From: Actinomycetota bacterium
GTDB lineage: Bacteria > Actinomycetota > Actinomycetes > UBA12327
Assembly (NCBI GenBank): GCA_003529305.1
Contig: DPWC01000189.1
Span: forward strand, 1 to 24,557
Reading direction: 5' to 3'
DNA: 24,557 nt
In this document: positions 6,806 through 14,281 of the stretch, in pieces
How positions within the stretch are numbered: the first letter of the stretch is position 1
Layout of the letters: each line of letters begins with the position of its first letter
The notes under the pieces: generated by a model
What the model was told of the DNA's origin: nothing
Seen by the model: the letters and a program-made list of their open reading frames with translations, nothing else
The model's database searches: none
Program-made: the position numbers and the translations under genes

Positions 6806-7891
6806 TTATGCGAGAGAAGCCACTGCGGATCGAACATCGGTCAGCAGATCACCGGTGATCGGCACATAGCCGCTGTCGGTGAGTCCGTTTTGTGCAGCAT
6901 CCGATGCGGTGTAGGTGAGGAAGGACTTCGTCAGTGCCAGATCCTTCGACGGCAGGCCCTTCTGGCAGGTGATCTCGTAGGTCACCAGCACGATCGGGTA
7001 GGTGTTGGCCTCTTTGATCGTGTAGTCCAGATTGAGCTTGAGGTCATTGCCGGTGCCCGCCCGGGTGGCCTTGGTGATGGCCGCGGCCGCATTCTGGGAG
7101 GTCGGCTCAACAGCGCCAGCGCCGTTGTCAACCGACGCCACCTTCAGTGCCGCATCCTGAGCAAAGGACAACTCGATGTAACCGATGGCGTTGTCCGTGG
7201 ACTTGATGGCCGCAGCAACACCGTCATTGCCCTTGGCACCCAAGCCTCCAGGTGCCTTCCACTCTTTGGCATTGCCGTAGGTCCACTGCGCAGGAGCGGT
7301 GGCAGCGAGGTACTTCGTGAAGTTGTCCGTCGTTCCTGACCCGTCGCTGCGGTGGAAGGCAGAGATCGAAGCCGACGGCAGGCTGACACCGCTATTGAGT
7401 GCCTTGATCTTGGTGTCATCCCACTTGGTGATGGAGCCGTTGAAGATGCCAGCGATAACAGCGGGGGTCAGCGTCAACGAGTCGACACCGGACACATTGA
7501 AGGCGAGGGTGATCGCACCGCCCACCATGGGAATGTTGATGGCCTTGCCGGTCTTGCACCGCGCGTCAGCCCCCGGGGCGTCCTCGGGCTTGAGTGCGGA
7601 GTCGGAGCCAGCAAAGGCGGTCTGGTTGTTCTTGAAGTCGGTGATGCCTGCGGATGAACCAATGGCTTGGTAATCGATGGTGGCATCGGGGCAGGCGGAC
7701 TGATAGGCGTTGATCCAGTCGGCCATCGCGTTCTTCTGTGCGGTTGAGCCACTGGCCTTGATCGCACCGGTGGTGCAGTTGATGTCACTCTTGGCTGTTG
7801 TGCCACTGCTTCCGCCGCAGGCGCTGAGAGCAAGGCTCAAACCGAGCGCCAAGGCGATGCCGAGTGCTCGCGTGGGTGTCGTGATCCTCAT
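6806..7891 (-). CDS. pstS: Phosphate ABC transporter substrate-binding lipoprotein
   Basis: A 361-aa lipoprotein that captures phosphate outside the membrane and delivers it to PstCA. ATG at 7891-7889 with GAAGGG upstream; longer in-frame extensions run across the PHO box and are rejected. The signal peptide has a charged start (MRITTPTR), a hydrophobic stretch and the lipobox LSAC, so Cys25 should be lipidated. Phosphate-binding signatures are KASGSTAQ (46-52 region), GSSAGITDF and HRSDGSGTTDNF, all typical of PstS. A FAGSDSAL segment follows the second of these. Two internal cysteine pairs may form disulfides (for example C39 in DINCTTG). Regulation: an upstream PHO box and a candidate -10 at 7969-7964, giving a 5' UTR of roughly 65 nt. 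Confidence 0.97.
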   Translation of the reverse strand: MRITTPTRALGIALALGLSLALSACGGSSGTTAKSDINCTTGAIKASGSTAQKNAMADWINAYQSACPDATIDYQAIGSSAGITDFKNNQTAFAGSDSALKPEDAPGADARCKTGKAINIPMVGGAITLAFNVSGVDSLTLTPAVIAGIFNGSITKWDDTKIKALNSGVSLPSASISAFHRSDGSGTTDNFTKYLAATAPAQWTYGNAKEWKAPGGLGAKGNDGVAAAIKSTDNAIGYIELSFAQDAALKVASVDNGAGAVEPTSQNAAAAITKATRAGTGNDLKLNLDYTIKEANTYPIVLVTYEITCQKGLPSKDLALTKSFLTYTASDAAQNGLTDSGYVPITGDLLTDVRSAVASLA

Positions 7892-7937
7892 CGGAACCCT
7901 TCGGTGAACGGCCGCTGTCAGCAGCCGGATCGTTGGT

Positions 7938-7952
7938 GGCCGCTGTGCGGCC
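7938..7952 (-). promoter_or_regulatory. Perfect stem-loop in the pstS 5' untranslated region
   Basis: GGCCGC-TGT-GCGGCC (6-bp stem, 3-nt loop) lies about 47 bp upstream of the pstS ATG, just downstream of the predicted transcription start. The sequence GGCCGCTGT occurs a second time at 7910-7918. It may stabilise the mRNA; no riboswitch class is recognised. Confidence 0.35.
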
Positions 7953-7963
7953 GATTGATGGAA

Positions 7964-8018
7964 AAGGTAGGCAGAGCGGGTGGCCAGAAGGCAGGAGCAA
8001 GGTGAACGGCAGGTGAAC
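7964..8018 (-). promoter_or_regulatory. PHO box and promoter of pstS
   Basis: On the minus strand two 11-bp direct units, GTTCACCTGCC (8018-8008) and GTTCACCTTGC (8007-7997), match the actinobacterial PhoP/RegX3 direct-repeat pattern of GTTCACC plus four less conserved bases. About 27 bp downstream is TACCTT (7969-7964), a TANNNT -10. The box sits just upstream of where a -35 would be, the usual position for activation under phosphate limitation. A third isolated GTTCACC occurs at 7909-7903 in the 5' UTR. The 148-bp gap between mutT1 and pstS is fully accounted for by this region. Confidence 0.85.
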
Positions 8019-8039
8019 AAACGCTGAGCATCCCGTGCC

Positions 8040-8921
8040 TTAAGGCAGGTGGCGCTCCAGGCTGATCGCCATTTGCGAAGTCGAGTCCACATGGGCAATC
8101 GCGAATTCGCCTTTGTCAAAAGTACCTGTGTCAGTGGACAGCCCAACGGCCTGCAGCAAGGCCGCCATGACATTGCCATGGGAGCACAGGAGCGTGCCGA
8201 CGCCGTGCTCGATGTTGTGGGCGATCAGGCCCGCGACCGTCTCTTGGGCCATTTCGGGGTCGTCATCGAATTCGCTCTCACCGAGGACATCCAGTTCCAT
8301 CAGGGGCTGTCGCACAAACCCGGCGTACGGGCTCACCGTCTGGAGACAGCGCAACCACGGTGAACTCACCACAGCCAACGGTGCGAAGGCGCACGACAGG
8401 GCGTGGGCGAGCGTTTCGGACTGGTGTCCGCCTTCCGGGGTGAGGGGGCGGAGCCGATCGTCCCCGGCAAAAGTTCCGCGAGGTTCGGCCAGTGCATGAC
8501 GCACCATCACCACCGGAACGGTCGTCAGAGTGGCTGCCGCGAACGCCTCGATGATGGGTTGATCGCCCGCGTGCGTCAATTGGTGCCGGGCTTGATCGAC
8601 CGACATCCACTCGAGTGCATCCACCTCGTCATTGGGTTCGAATGCGCCATCGAGGTATTCACCGCACCAGTAATCCACGCGTTTGTTGTCTGCGCCTTGC
8701 CGGTACTCGCGGCGCGGCAGTGGTGGTCCGAGGCGAATGCGACTGCCTGTCTCCTCCCAGACCTCGCGCACCGCAGCCACGATGGTGTGTTCACCGGGAT
8801 CGAGTTTGCCCTTGGGAAAAGTCCAGTCGTTGTAGCGGCCTCGATGAATCAGTGCGACTTCTGGAGCTTTGGGGCTGCCGCGCCAAAGGACGGCACCGGC
8901 GGCCTTGATGGTGTGACTCAT
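8040..8921 (-). CDS. mutT1: Nudix hydrolase fused to histidine phosphatase (MutT1-type)
   Basis: A 293-aa two-domain protein. The N-terminal Nudix domain has the full box: GKLDPGE (38-44) and REVWEETG (52-59) fit GX5EX7REUXEEXG. The C-terminal domain is a histidine phosphatase with R141-H142 (VRHALAE), a conserved Arg191 (SSPWLRC) and His248 (CSHGN). This fusion next to ppk is the arrangement of mycobacterial MutT1, which hydrolyses 8-oxo-(d)GTP to the diphosphate and also acts on diadenosine polyphosphates. Start ATG 8921-8919 overlaps the ppk TGA (ATGA); a longer frame to 9008 lies inside ppk and is rejected. It likely sanitises oxidised nucleotides; a link to polyphosphate or ApnA metabolism is inferred from context. 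The symbol follows the mycobacterial name. Confidence 0.9.
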   Translation of the reverse strand: MSHTIKAAGAVLWRGSPKAPEVALIHRGRYNDWTFPKGKLDPGEHTIVAAVREVWEETGSRIRLGPPLPRREYRQGADNKRVDYWCGEYLDGAFEPNDEVDALEWMSVDQARHQLTHAGDQPIIEAFAAATLTTVPVVMVRHALAEPRGTFAGDDRLRPLTPEGGHQSETLAHALSCAFAPLAVVSSPWLRCLQTVSPYAGFVRQPLMELDVLGESEFDDDPEMAQETVAGLIAHNIEHGVGTLLCSHGNVMAALLQAVGLSTDTGTFDKGEFAIAHVDSTSQMAISLERHLP

Positions 8922-11038
8922 GCGTGCTGCCGGCGCGTATGCAACGCGATGAGTTGCTCCTGCAGATCGTCCAAGATGAGGCCGTTGATTTCGTGGCGGC
9001 GTTGCCACTGGCCGTCACTGTGCAGCAGCCAGGCAGCGGTGGTCGGGGCGAATGCCAATTCGAAGGCTTGCTGCACTTCATCAATGTGGTTGGCATGGTC
9101 GAGGCGGACCAGCGCCTCAACTCGACGATCAAGATTTCGGTGCATCAAATCACTGCTGCCAATCCACACTTCCGGAGAACCTGCATTGGCGAAGGTGTAC
9201 ACACGCGAATGCTCCAAGAAGCGCCCCAACACACTGCGCACCTCAATGTTCTCCGAGAGGTCAGGAACTCCTGGCCGAAGAGCGCAAATGCCACGCACCC
9301 ACAGCTGCACCCGAACGCCAGCTTGCGATGCGCGGTACAGGGCGTCGATAAGTGCTTCATCAACGATCGCGTTGCACTTGACTCCGATTGCTGCCGGCAA
9401 GCCTTGGCGCACATTGGCGATCTCGCCCTCAATGCGACTCATCAAGCCGGTGCGTACCGATAGCGGGGCGACGAGTAGGCGTTCGTACTCGGTGGGGCGG
9501 GCATAGCCGCTGAGTTGATTGAACAACTCGGCAACATCCTCACCGACGCGCGGATCTGAAGTGAGCAGGCCGAAGTCTTCGTAAGCACGAGCGGTCTTTG
9601 GGTGATAGTTGCCAGTACCGATGTGGCTGTAGCGGCGCAGGCCGTCTTCATCACGGCGCACCACCATCGAGAGTTTGCAGTGGGTCTTCAAGCCGACCAG
9701 GCCATACACCACATGCACACCGGCCTGTTCGAGTTTGCGGGCCCAAGTGATGTTGGCTTCCTCGTCGAACCGCGCCTTGATCTCGACAACTGCCAACACC
9801 TGCTTTCCCGCCTCGGCCGCATCAACCAAGGCATCGACGATGGGGGAGTCACCGCTGGTGCGATACAGCGTTTGTTTGATGGCCAACACCGTTGGGTCAG
9901 CGGCCGCTTGCTCAAGAAAGCGCTGGACACTAGTGGCAAACGAGTCATAGGGGTGATGAAGAAGGATGTCGTGATGCCGCATCGCCCCCATCACATCGGG
10001 CGGTGACGAGGTTTCCACCTCAGCGAGCAGCGGATGAGTTTTGGGCAAGAACGCGGGGAACTTCAAGTCGTCGCGCGGCAGAGTATGCAGCGCCCGGAGG
10101 CCGGAAAGGTCCAGCGGACCGGCGATAGCGAAAACCTCATCGCGATCGATCTGCAGTTCACGAGTCAGTAGGTCCAGGACATGTTCATCAATGGTCGGCT
10201 TTACTTCGAGCCGTACGGGCGGCCCAAAGCGTCGCCGCGTCAACTCCCGTTCCAAAGCGATCAACAGGTTTTCGGCGTCGTCCTCTTCGACCTCAACATC
10301 TTCATTCCGCGTCACGCGGAAGGGGTGATGCTGCAGCACTTCCATACCGGGGAAGAGGTCTTGCAGATGCTCGGCGATGACATCTTCCAGAGGAACAAAG
10401 CGGGTGGGACTGACTTGGAGGAATCGCGGCAGCAGTGGTGGCACCTTGACGCGCGCAAAGTGCTCGGTGTCGGTGTGGGGATTGCGCACCACCACGGCAA
10501 GGTTGAGAGACAGCCCTGAGATGTAAGGGAACGGGTGGGCAGGATCCACCGCTAACGGTGTGAGGACGGGGAAGATCTCGCGAGTAAACAACTCGCCAGT
10601 GGCGTCGGCCTCTTCTGCCGTCAAACTCTGCCAACGCAGAATCTCGATGCCCTCTGATGCCAGCTGGGGAAGTAGTTGCTCATGCAGGCAGGCGGACTGC
10701 TGCTCGACGAGTTCGCGAGTGTGTGACCAAATGGATTCAAGAACGGCGCGTGGATGGAGACCGCTGGCTGAGCGCACCGCGATACCGGTTGCCATGCGGC
10801 GTTTGAGGCCCGCGACGCGCACCATGAAGAACTCATCGAGATTGCTCGAGAAGATAGCGAGATAACGGACCCGTTCTAGCAGTGGAACGCGTTCGTCCTG
10901 CGCGAGTTCGAGAACGCGTTGATTGAACGCGAGCCAGGACTCTTCGCGGTCGAGAAATCGATCAGGCGGCAGCGGTGTGACGGCTTCCGATGCCGCGACG
11001 CCGGCAGGCGTCTGATCGGGATTAAGCGGCGGACTCAT
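8918..11038 (-). CDS. ppk: Polyphosphate kinase 1
   Basis: A 706-aa membrane-peripheral enzyme that reversibly transfers the ATP gamma-phosphate onto polyphosphate chains. ATG at 11038-11036 overlaps the mshD stop (ATGA); a longer frame to 11074 lies inside mshD and is rejected. Order of features: N-terminal domain with ESWLAFNQRVLELAQDE, SSNLDEFFMVRVAGLK near residues 64-79, the head domain, HHPYDSFATSVQRFL, then the catalytic half with EIKARFDEEANI, the autophosphorylated His453 in GLKTHCKL, and SHIGTGNYHPKTARAYEDFG. The C-terminus has IGSSDLMHRNLDRRVEAL. Length and motifs are complete. The position between mshD and mutT1, just upstream of pst, fits phosphate storage. Confidence 0.97.
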   Translation of the reverse strand: MSPPLNPDQTPAGVAASEAVTPLPPDRFLDREESWLAFNQRVLELAQDERVPLLERVRYLAIFSSNLDEFFMVRVAGLKRRMATGIAVRSASGLHPRAVLESIWSHTRELVEQQSACLHEQLLPQLASEGIEILRWQSLTAEEADATGELFTREIFPVLTPLAVDPAHPFPYISGLSLNLAVVVRNPHTDTEHFARVKVPPLLPRFLQVSPTRFVPLEDVIAEHLQDLFPGMEVLQHHPFRVTRNEDVEVEEDDAENLLIALERELTRRRFGPPVRLEVKPTIDEHVLDLLTRELQIDRDEVFAIAGPLDLSGLRALHTLPRDDLKFPAFLPKTHPLLAEVETSSPPDVMGAMRHHDILLHHPYDSFATSVQRFLEQAAADPTVLAIKQTLYRTSGDSPIVDALVDAAEAGKQVLAVVEIKARFDEEANITWARKLEQAGVHVVYGLVGLKTHCKLSMVVRRDEDGLRRYSHIGTGNYHPKTARAYEDFGLLTSDPRVGEDVAELFNQLSGYARPTEYERLLVAPLSVRTGLMSRIEGEIANVRQGLPAAIGVKCNAIVDEALIDALYRASQAGVRVQLWVRGICALRPGVPDLSENIEVRSVLGRFLEHSRVYTFANAGSPEVWIGSSDLMHRNLDRRVEALVRLDHANHIDEVQQAFELAFAPTTAAWLLHSDGQWQRRHEINGLILDDLQEQLIALHTRRQHA

Positions 11039-12009
11039 GCTTCGACCCGGAACATCACATCGGTATCCCACCAAGTAAAGCCCAGTGATTCATAGAGCGC
11101 TCGCGCGGCGTGATTGTCGGCTTCCACATAGAGCATGGCATCAGAGAGCCCGGCACTGCGTAGGTGTCGCAGACCGACCAGAACCAATGCTTTCCCCAAG
11201 CCCTGGCCGACAGAGTCCGGGGCAACACCGACGACATAAACCTCACCAATGGGCTGATGCGCATGATCACTGCCGTCAGCGGCGTGGTGATGAGTGTGCC
11301 CACCGTGCACTTTCGTCCAATGAAATCCCACGATGCGTTCCGTGACGCCATTGGCGTTGTTGGCTTCGTCGCGCACTGCAAGAAAGAAACCTTCTGGATC
11401 GAACCATGACTCTGCCATCCGCAGTTCCAGTGATCGCTGAGTCCAGGAGCCTTGCTCGGGATGCTCGGCGAAGGCAGCGGCATTCACCGCTAACCAGTGG
11501 GCGTCATCAACGCCAGGTTGAAAGGTGCGCAGGCGCACGCCGTGCGGCAGCGTGGGAGCTGGCAGCGGCGTGAACAGGCTGCGACGCATCTGCAGCAAAG
11601 TGCGACTGCGGGTGTAGCCAAGACTGGTGGCCAGTGCCATGGCGCCGGACTTTTGTCCATGAGCCCAGAGGCGGAGACGGCCATCTGGTGAGCGATCTTG
11701 TGCATGGGTGACCAGAGCGGTACCAATGCCTTGGCCGCGCGCTTGGGGATCGACGCACAGTTCCACGCTCGATCCTTCCACCGGATCGGTGGTGTCAAGG
11801 TGCGCGTATCCGATCAGATGGCCACTGTCGTCCTGCGCCAGTACATGGACAACGCCGTGGTCGCCGCCGTGGCGCAGGTGCAGCCACGCGTGTTCTGACA
11901 AGGGGCGATCTCCGTCAGCGTCGCTGACCCGCTCAACCAGTTGTCGGACCTGGTTGATGTTCGCCGGAGCCAAGTGCTCAACGGCGGTGAGGGCAACGGC
12001 GGCGTTCAC
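11035..12009 (-). CDS. mshD: Mycothiol synthase (acetyl-CoA:Cys-GlcN-Ins acetyltransferase)
   Basis: The 324-aa protein consists of two tandem GNAT domains. It catalyses the last step of mycothiol biosynthesis in the cytosol. Each domain shows an acetyl-CoA loop: ELCVDPQARGQGIGTALV (about 83-100) and VYVVGVAPDSVGQGLGKALV (257-276). The conserved GFHWTKVH segment (228-235) and the C-terminal LYVEADNHAARALYESLGF are typical of MshD. The GTG start (12009-12007) overlaps the glnR TGA and its stop overlaps the ppk ATG. Odd feature: after WTKVH there is a histidine-rich insertion (residues 235-251, seven His in 17 residues) where I recall mycobacterial and streptomycete MshD being shorter. Mycothiol as main thiol marks the host as an actinobacterium. 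Confidence 0.93.
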   Translation of the reverse strand: MNAAVALTAVEHLAPANINQVRQLVERVSDADGDRPLSEHAWLHLRHGGDHGVVHVLAQDDSGHLIGYAHLDTTDPVEGSSVELCVDPQARGQGIGTALVTHAQDRSPDGRLRLWAHGQKSGAMALATSLGYTRSRTLLQMRRSLFTPLPAPTLPHGVRLRTFQPGVDDAHWLAVNAAAFAEHPEQGSWTQRSLELRMAESWFDPEGFFLAVRDEANNANGVTERIVGFHWTKVHGGHTHHHAADGSDHAHQPIGEVYVVGVAPDSVGQGLGKALVLVGLRHLRSAGLSDAMLYVEADNHAARALYESLGFTWWDTDVMFRVEA

Positions 12010-12716
12010 ACCAGAGCTGGTTCGGGAAGGACGGCATCGTCACTGTGGGGAGGAATGACAAATCGATAGCCCACATTGCGCACTGTTCCGATCAGCGACT
12101 CATGTTCGGTGCCGAGTTTGGCTCGCAACCGTCGCACATGCACATCGACGGTTCGGGTGCCACCGAAGTAGTCGTAGCCCCACACCTCTTGGAGCAGTTG
12201 TGCACGAGTGAACACTCGCCCGGGGTGCTGGGCCAGGTGCTTCAGAAGTTCGAACTCTTTGAAGGTCAGATCAAGGACACGCCCGCGCAGCTTTGCGGTA
12301 TAGGTGGCCTCATCAATGGTGACCGGTCCACTCGAGATCTCCTGACCGGTGGCTTTGGCGGCCTGGTCAAGGCGACCAAGGGCTAGCCGGATCCGGGCAT
12401 CAACCTCTGCCGGTCCGGCGGAGTCCAGGACGATGTCATCAAGGCCCCATTCATCGCTGAATGCCACCAACCCGCCTTCGGTGGCAATGGCGATGACTGG
12501 TGAACTCACGCCGGTGGTGCGCAGGAGTCGGCAAAGACCTTTCGCGGCGGGTAGTTCTTGGCGCGCATCGACCAAGATCAGGTCGCACTCCGGAGCGTTC
12601 ACCAGCAGTGAGGGTTCCGTTCCGATCACCCGCACGGTGTGGGCCAGCAGGCCTAGAGCAGGGAGCACCTCAGAGGAGGGGCTCAGTCGCGGCGTGAGCA
12701 GCAAGAGTCGAGCCAT
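12006..12716 (-). CDS. glnR: GlnR-type orphan OmpR-family response regulator (nitrogen control)
   Basis: A 236-aa protein. The receiver domain begins MARLLLLTPRLSPSSEVLPALGL and keeps Asp50 and Arg52 in LILVDARQELP, as in GlnR, where Asp50 supports dimerisation rather than ordinary phosphorylation. The C-terminal winged helix (about 150-220) contains LDLTFKEFELLKHLAQHPGR and a GYDYFGGTRTVDVHVRRLR recognition region, apparently matching that of streptomycete GlnR almost exactly. GlnR is the global regulator of ammonium assimilation (glnA, amtB, nir genes) and in some species crosstalks with PhoP. No histidine kinase is adjacent, as expected. ATG at 12716-12714 with GGAGG four bases upstream. 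It is first in a coupled operon with mshD, ppk and mutT1; mshD-adjacency is the family's usual context. Confidence 0.93.
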   Translation of the reverse strand: MARLLLLTPRLSPSSEVLPALGLLAHTVRVIGTEPSLLVNAPECDLILVDARQELPAAKGLCRLLRTTGVSSPVIAIATEGGLVAFSDEWGLDDIVLDSAGPAEVDARIRLALGRLDQAAKATGQEISSGPVTIDEATYTAKLRGRVLDLTFKEFELLKHLAQHPGRVFTRAQLLQEVWGYDYFGGTRTVDVHVRRLRAKLGTEHESLIGTVRNVGYRFVIPPHSDDAVLPEPALV

Positions 12717-12758
12717 TGCGCCTCCGTCCGCGAGGGTCCGTGGGGAATCGGACGACTC

Positions 12759-12764
12759 ATTCTA
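12759..12764 (-). promoter_or_regulatory. Candidate -10 element for the glnR operon
   Basis: TAGAAT on the minus strand fits TANNNT and lies 42 bp upstream of the glnR ATG. It sits in the 129-bp divergent gap with the membrane-protein gene at 12846. No convincing -35 or GlnR/PHO box was seen in this gap. Confidence 0.4.
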
Positions 12765-12845
12765 CCCGGACTCCATGGGCGGCCCGCCGGCCAACGAGGG
12801 GGCCGGAACTGCGAGCCGTGATCGGGGTGCTGGCACCATGCGGAC

Positions 12846-13601
12846 ATGACGCGCGCCGCTGCCTACACCGTGGTCGCGCTTGTGCTGGGCGTCGTTGGCT
12901 GGTCCGGGCCGGGGGCGGTCATTGCCGCAGTGGCCTTGGCATCGATTGCGCTGGCCATGCTCGTGCCGGCTCTTCCACATACTGAGGGCTTCTCGGGTGT
13001 CGCGGCGGTCGGTGTGTGTTGGTGCGCACTCTTCTTGGTGTGCATCGAAGATGTGCGCCCAGGCGGTTTACCGGGGGGAATCGGCTTCGCGCTCTTTCCT
13101 GTTGCGGCAATTTTCGTGGTGGTCACGGTGCTGCAACTGTGGGATCGCCGAGACCGTCGTGCGGTCATCAATGCCATGTCATCAACAGCCCTGATCAGTG
13201 TGGTGGTGGTGGCCGGAACGGTGTGGGTGCCGATTTCGCGTAACTCCTACGGCACCACCGTGTTGGTGACCGCAGCGTTGGCACTGGCTGTTGCGGGTCG
13301 CGCAGTAACGACGGTCAGCGCGAAACGGGTCGGTGGTCGTGCATGGTGGATTGTTCGGGCGGCCGCCATTTGCATTTCCGCTGGACTGGGTGTGCTTGGG
13401 CCGTTGATTCTTGGCGCCCTGCCGTGGTGGTGGGGAGCGGCTGCAGGAGCTCTCATCGCCGTTGTCGTGATTGCTGGTGATGAGTTGGTGACCGCGTTAG
13501 CTCCCGAGCGCGGATCAGCAGCGGCATTGGTGGCACCGGTGTGCGCATCGGCACTCGCAGCAGCCCCCATCTTTGTTCTCACAGCCGTCGTGGTGGGCTA
13601 G
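12846..13601 (+). CDS. Multispanning membrane protein of unknown function
   Basis: A 251-aa, very hydrophobic protein with roughly eight predicted membrane helices (for example YTVVALVLGVVGW, AVIAAVALASIALAMLVPAL, FALFPVAAIFVVVTVLQLW, LISVVVVAGTVWVPI and the C-terminal VAPVCASALAAAPIFVLTAVVVG). Between helices it has a short charged loop, WDRRDRRAV. I do not recognise a functional domain. It is divergent from glnR and four bases upstream of the thioredoxin gene, an arrangement like the membrane protein next to thiX in mycobacteria, so it may be co-expressed with the sulfur/redox genes. ATG start at 12846 without a clear SD; the message may be leaderless, but no good TANNNT box was found. Confidence 0.85.
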   Translation: MTRAAAYTVVALVLGVVGWSGPGAVIAAVALASIALAMLVPALPHTEGFSGVAAVGVCWCALFLVCIEDVRPGGLPGGIGFALFPVAAIFVVVTVLQLWDRRDRRAVINAMSSTALISVVVVAGTVWVPISRNSYGTTVLVTAALALAVAGRAVTTVSAKRVGGRAWWIVRAAAICISAGLGVLGPLILGALPWWWGAAAGALIAVVVIAGDELVTALAPERGSAAALVAPVCASALAAAPIFVLTAVVVG

Positions 13602-13605
13602 TGCC

Positions 13606-14112
13606 ATGGATCGAACAAGCCTGATCGTGCTGGTTGTGGTGCTGCTCGCCGCGACCGCGTTCGGGCTGTATCGACGCCGGACCGATGGCCGCCTTCAGGT
13701 GGTGGGGCGTCGTCGGGTGGTTCGGGCGGTGGCTGACGATGCGCCACCGGCAAAACTGGTGGATCCCGATGCGCCTTCGATCCGACGAACTGGTCCACAC
13801 GGAGATGTGGTGGCCACGGATCTGGGTACTGAACTCGGGTCCCAGGCCACTTTGGTGCAGTTCTCCTCAGCGTTTTGTGCTCCGTGTCGAGCAACGCGCC
13901 GCATCCTTGAAGAGGTCACCGCCATGGTCGACGGCGTGGTTCATGTCGAGATCGATGCCGAAGCCCATCTAGATCTTGTCCGCCGACTCGATATTCGACG
14001 CACCCCTACCGTGCTGGTGCTGAACCAGCAGGGTCACATCGTTCGACGGGCCGTGGGTGCACCGCGCAAAGCCGATGTGATCGCCGCATTAGGCGAGGTC
14101 ATCAACGCTTAA
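13606..14112 (+). CDS. Membrane-anchored thioredoxin-like protein (ThiX-type)
   Basis: A 168-aa protein. Residues 5-22 form one membrane helix (SLIVLVVVLLAATAFGLY) followed by RRR, so a membrane anchor is predicted with topology unsettled. The thioredoxin fold follows with QFSSAFCAPCRATRRIL (active site C91-A-P-C94), an FxxxFCxPCR arrangement, VHVEIDAEAHLDLVRRLDI and the cis-proline in RRTPTVLVL (Pro134). It probably reduces disulfides of partner proteins. The ATG at 13606 is four bases after the upstream stop; a longer in-frame start at 13573 lies inside the previous gene. Position before the thiosulfate sulfurtransferase operon matches mycobacterial thiX next to cysA2. Its substrate is not known. 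Confidence 0.9.
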   Translation: MDRTSLIVLVVVLLAATAFGLYRRRTDGRLQVVGRRRVVRAVADDAPPAKLVDPDAPSIRRTGPHGDVVATDLGTELGSQATLVQFSSAFCAPCRATRRILEEVTAMVDGVVHVEIDAEAHLDLVRRLDIRRTPTVLVLNQQGHIVRRAVGAPRKADVIAALGEVINA

Positions 14113-14163
14113 TGCCAGTCATTGGCGATGCACTTGCGAATGCTGTGCAGCAAGCACACCAGT

Positions 14164-14193
14164 GTGACGACAGGGCGTGTGATGGCGTACCCT
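14164..14193 (+). promoter_or_regulatory. Promoter for leaderless cysteine leader ORF / sulfur operon
   Basis: A -35-like GTGACG (14164-14169, four of six matches to TTGACA), an 18-bp spacer and TACCCT (14188-14193, TANNNT) end seven bases before the ATG at 14201. That spacing predicts transcription starting at or next to the A of the ATG, giving a leaderless mRNA. The ATG has no good SD, which fits. Confidence 0.6.
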
Positions 14194-14200
14194 TTGGCGC

Positions 14201-14281
14201 ATGCAAAGGCGGGTGTATCTCACCAAACGGCGCGCGGTCGACCTGTGTCGCGTGGCCACCTGCCTGTGTCGCGCTCACTGA
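14201..14281 (+). CDS. Cysteine-rich leader peptide (26 aa) upstream of sulfur operon
   Basis: The ORF begins MQRRVYLTKRRAV and ends with the conserved pattern DLCRVATCLCRAH. Cys16, Cys21 and Cys23 lie in its last 11 residues. Actinobacterial sulfur-assimilation genes are often preceded by such short ORFs of the form RRxVDLCRVxxxLC. In mycobacteria polycysteine leaderless short ORFs act as cysteine-responsive attenuators of the downstream operon. A -10 box seven bases upstream suggests that this ORF is also leaderless. The stop (14279-14281) is 134 bp before DUF4395. Inference: abundant charged Cys-tRNA lets the ribosome finish the peptide and lowers downstream expression, while stalling at the Cys codons raises it. 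An in-frame GTG at 14213 is an alternative start. Confidence 0.8.
   Translation: MQRRVYLTKRRAVDLCRVATCLCRAH

Noticed and set aside
6739..6837. Upstream extension of pstC to an ATG at 6837
   Set aside because: It would translate through the terminator hairpin and overlap pstS. The GTG at 6738 has a good SD and gives the normal PstC length.
7892..8179. N-terminal extension of pstS to 8179
   Set aside because: It crosses the PHO box and part of mutT1 and would bury the lipoprotein signal peptide that starts at 7891.
12500..12506. Isolated GGTGAAC (PHO-box half) inside glnR
   Set aside because: It is a single unit within coding sequence without a partner at 11-bp spacing, so probably chance.
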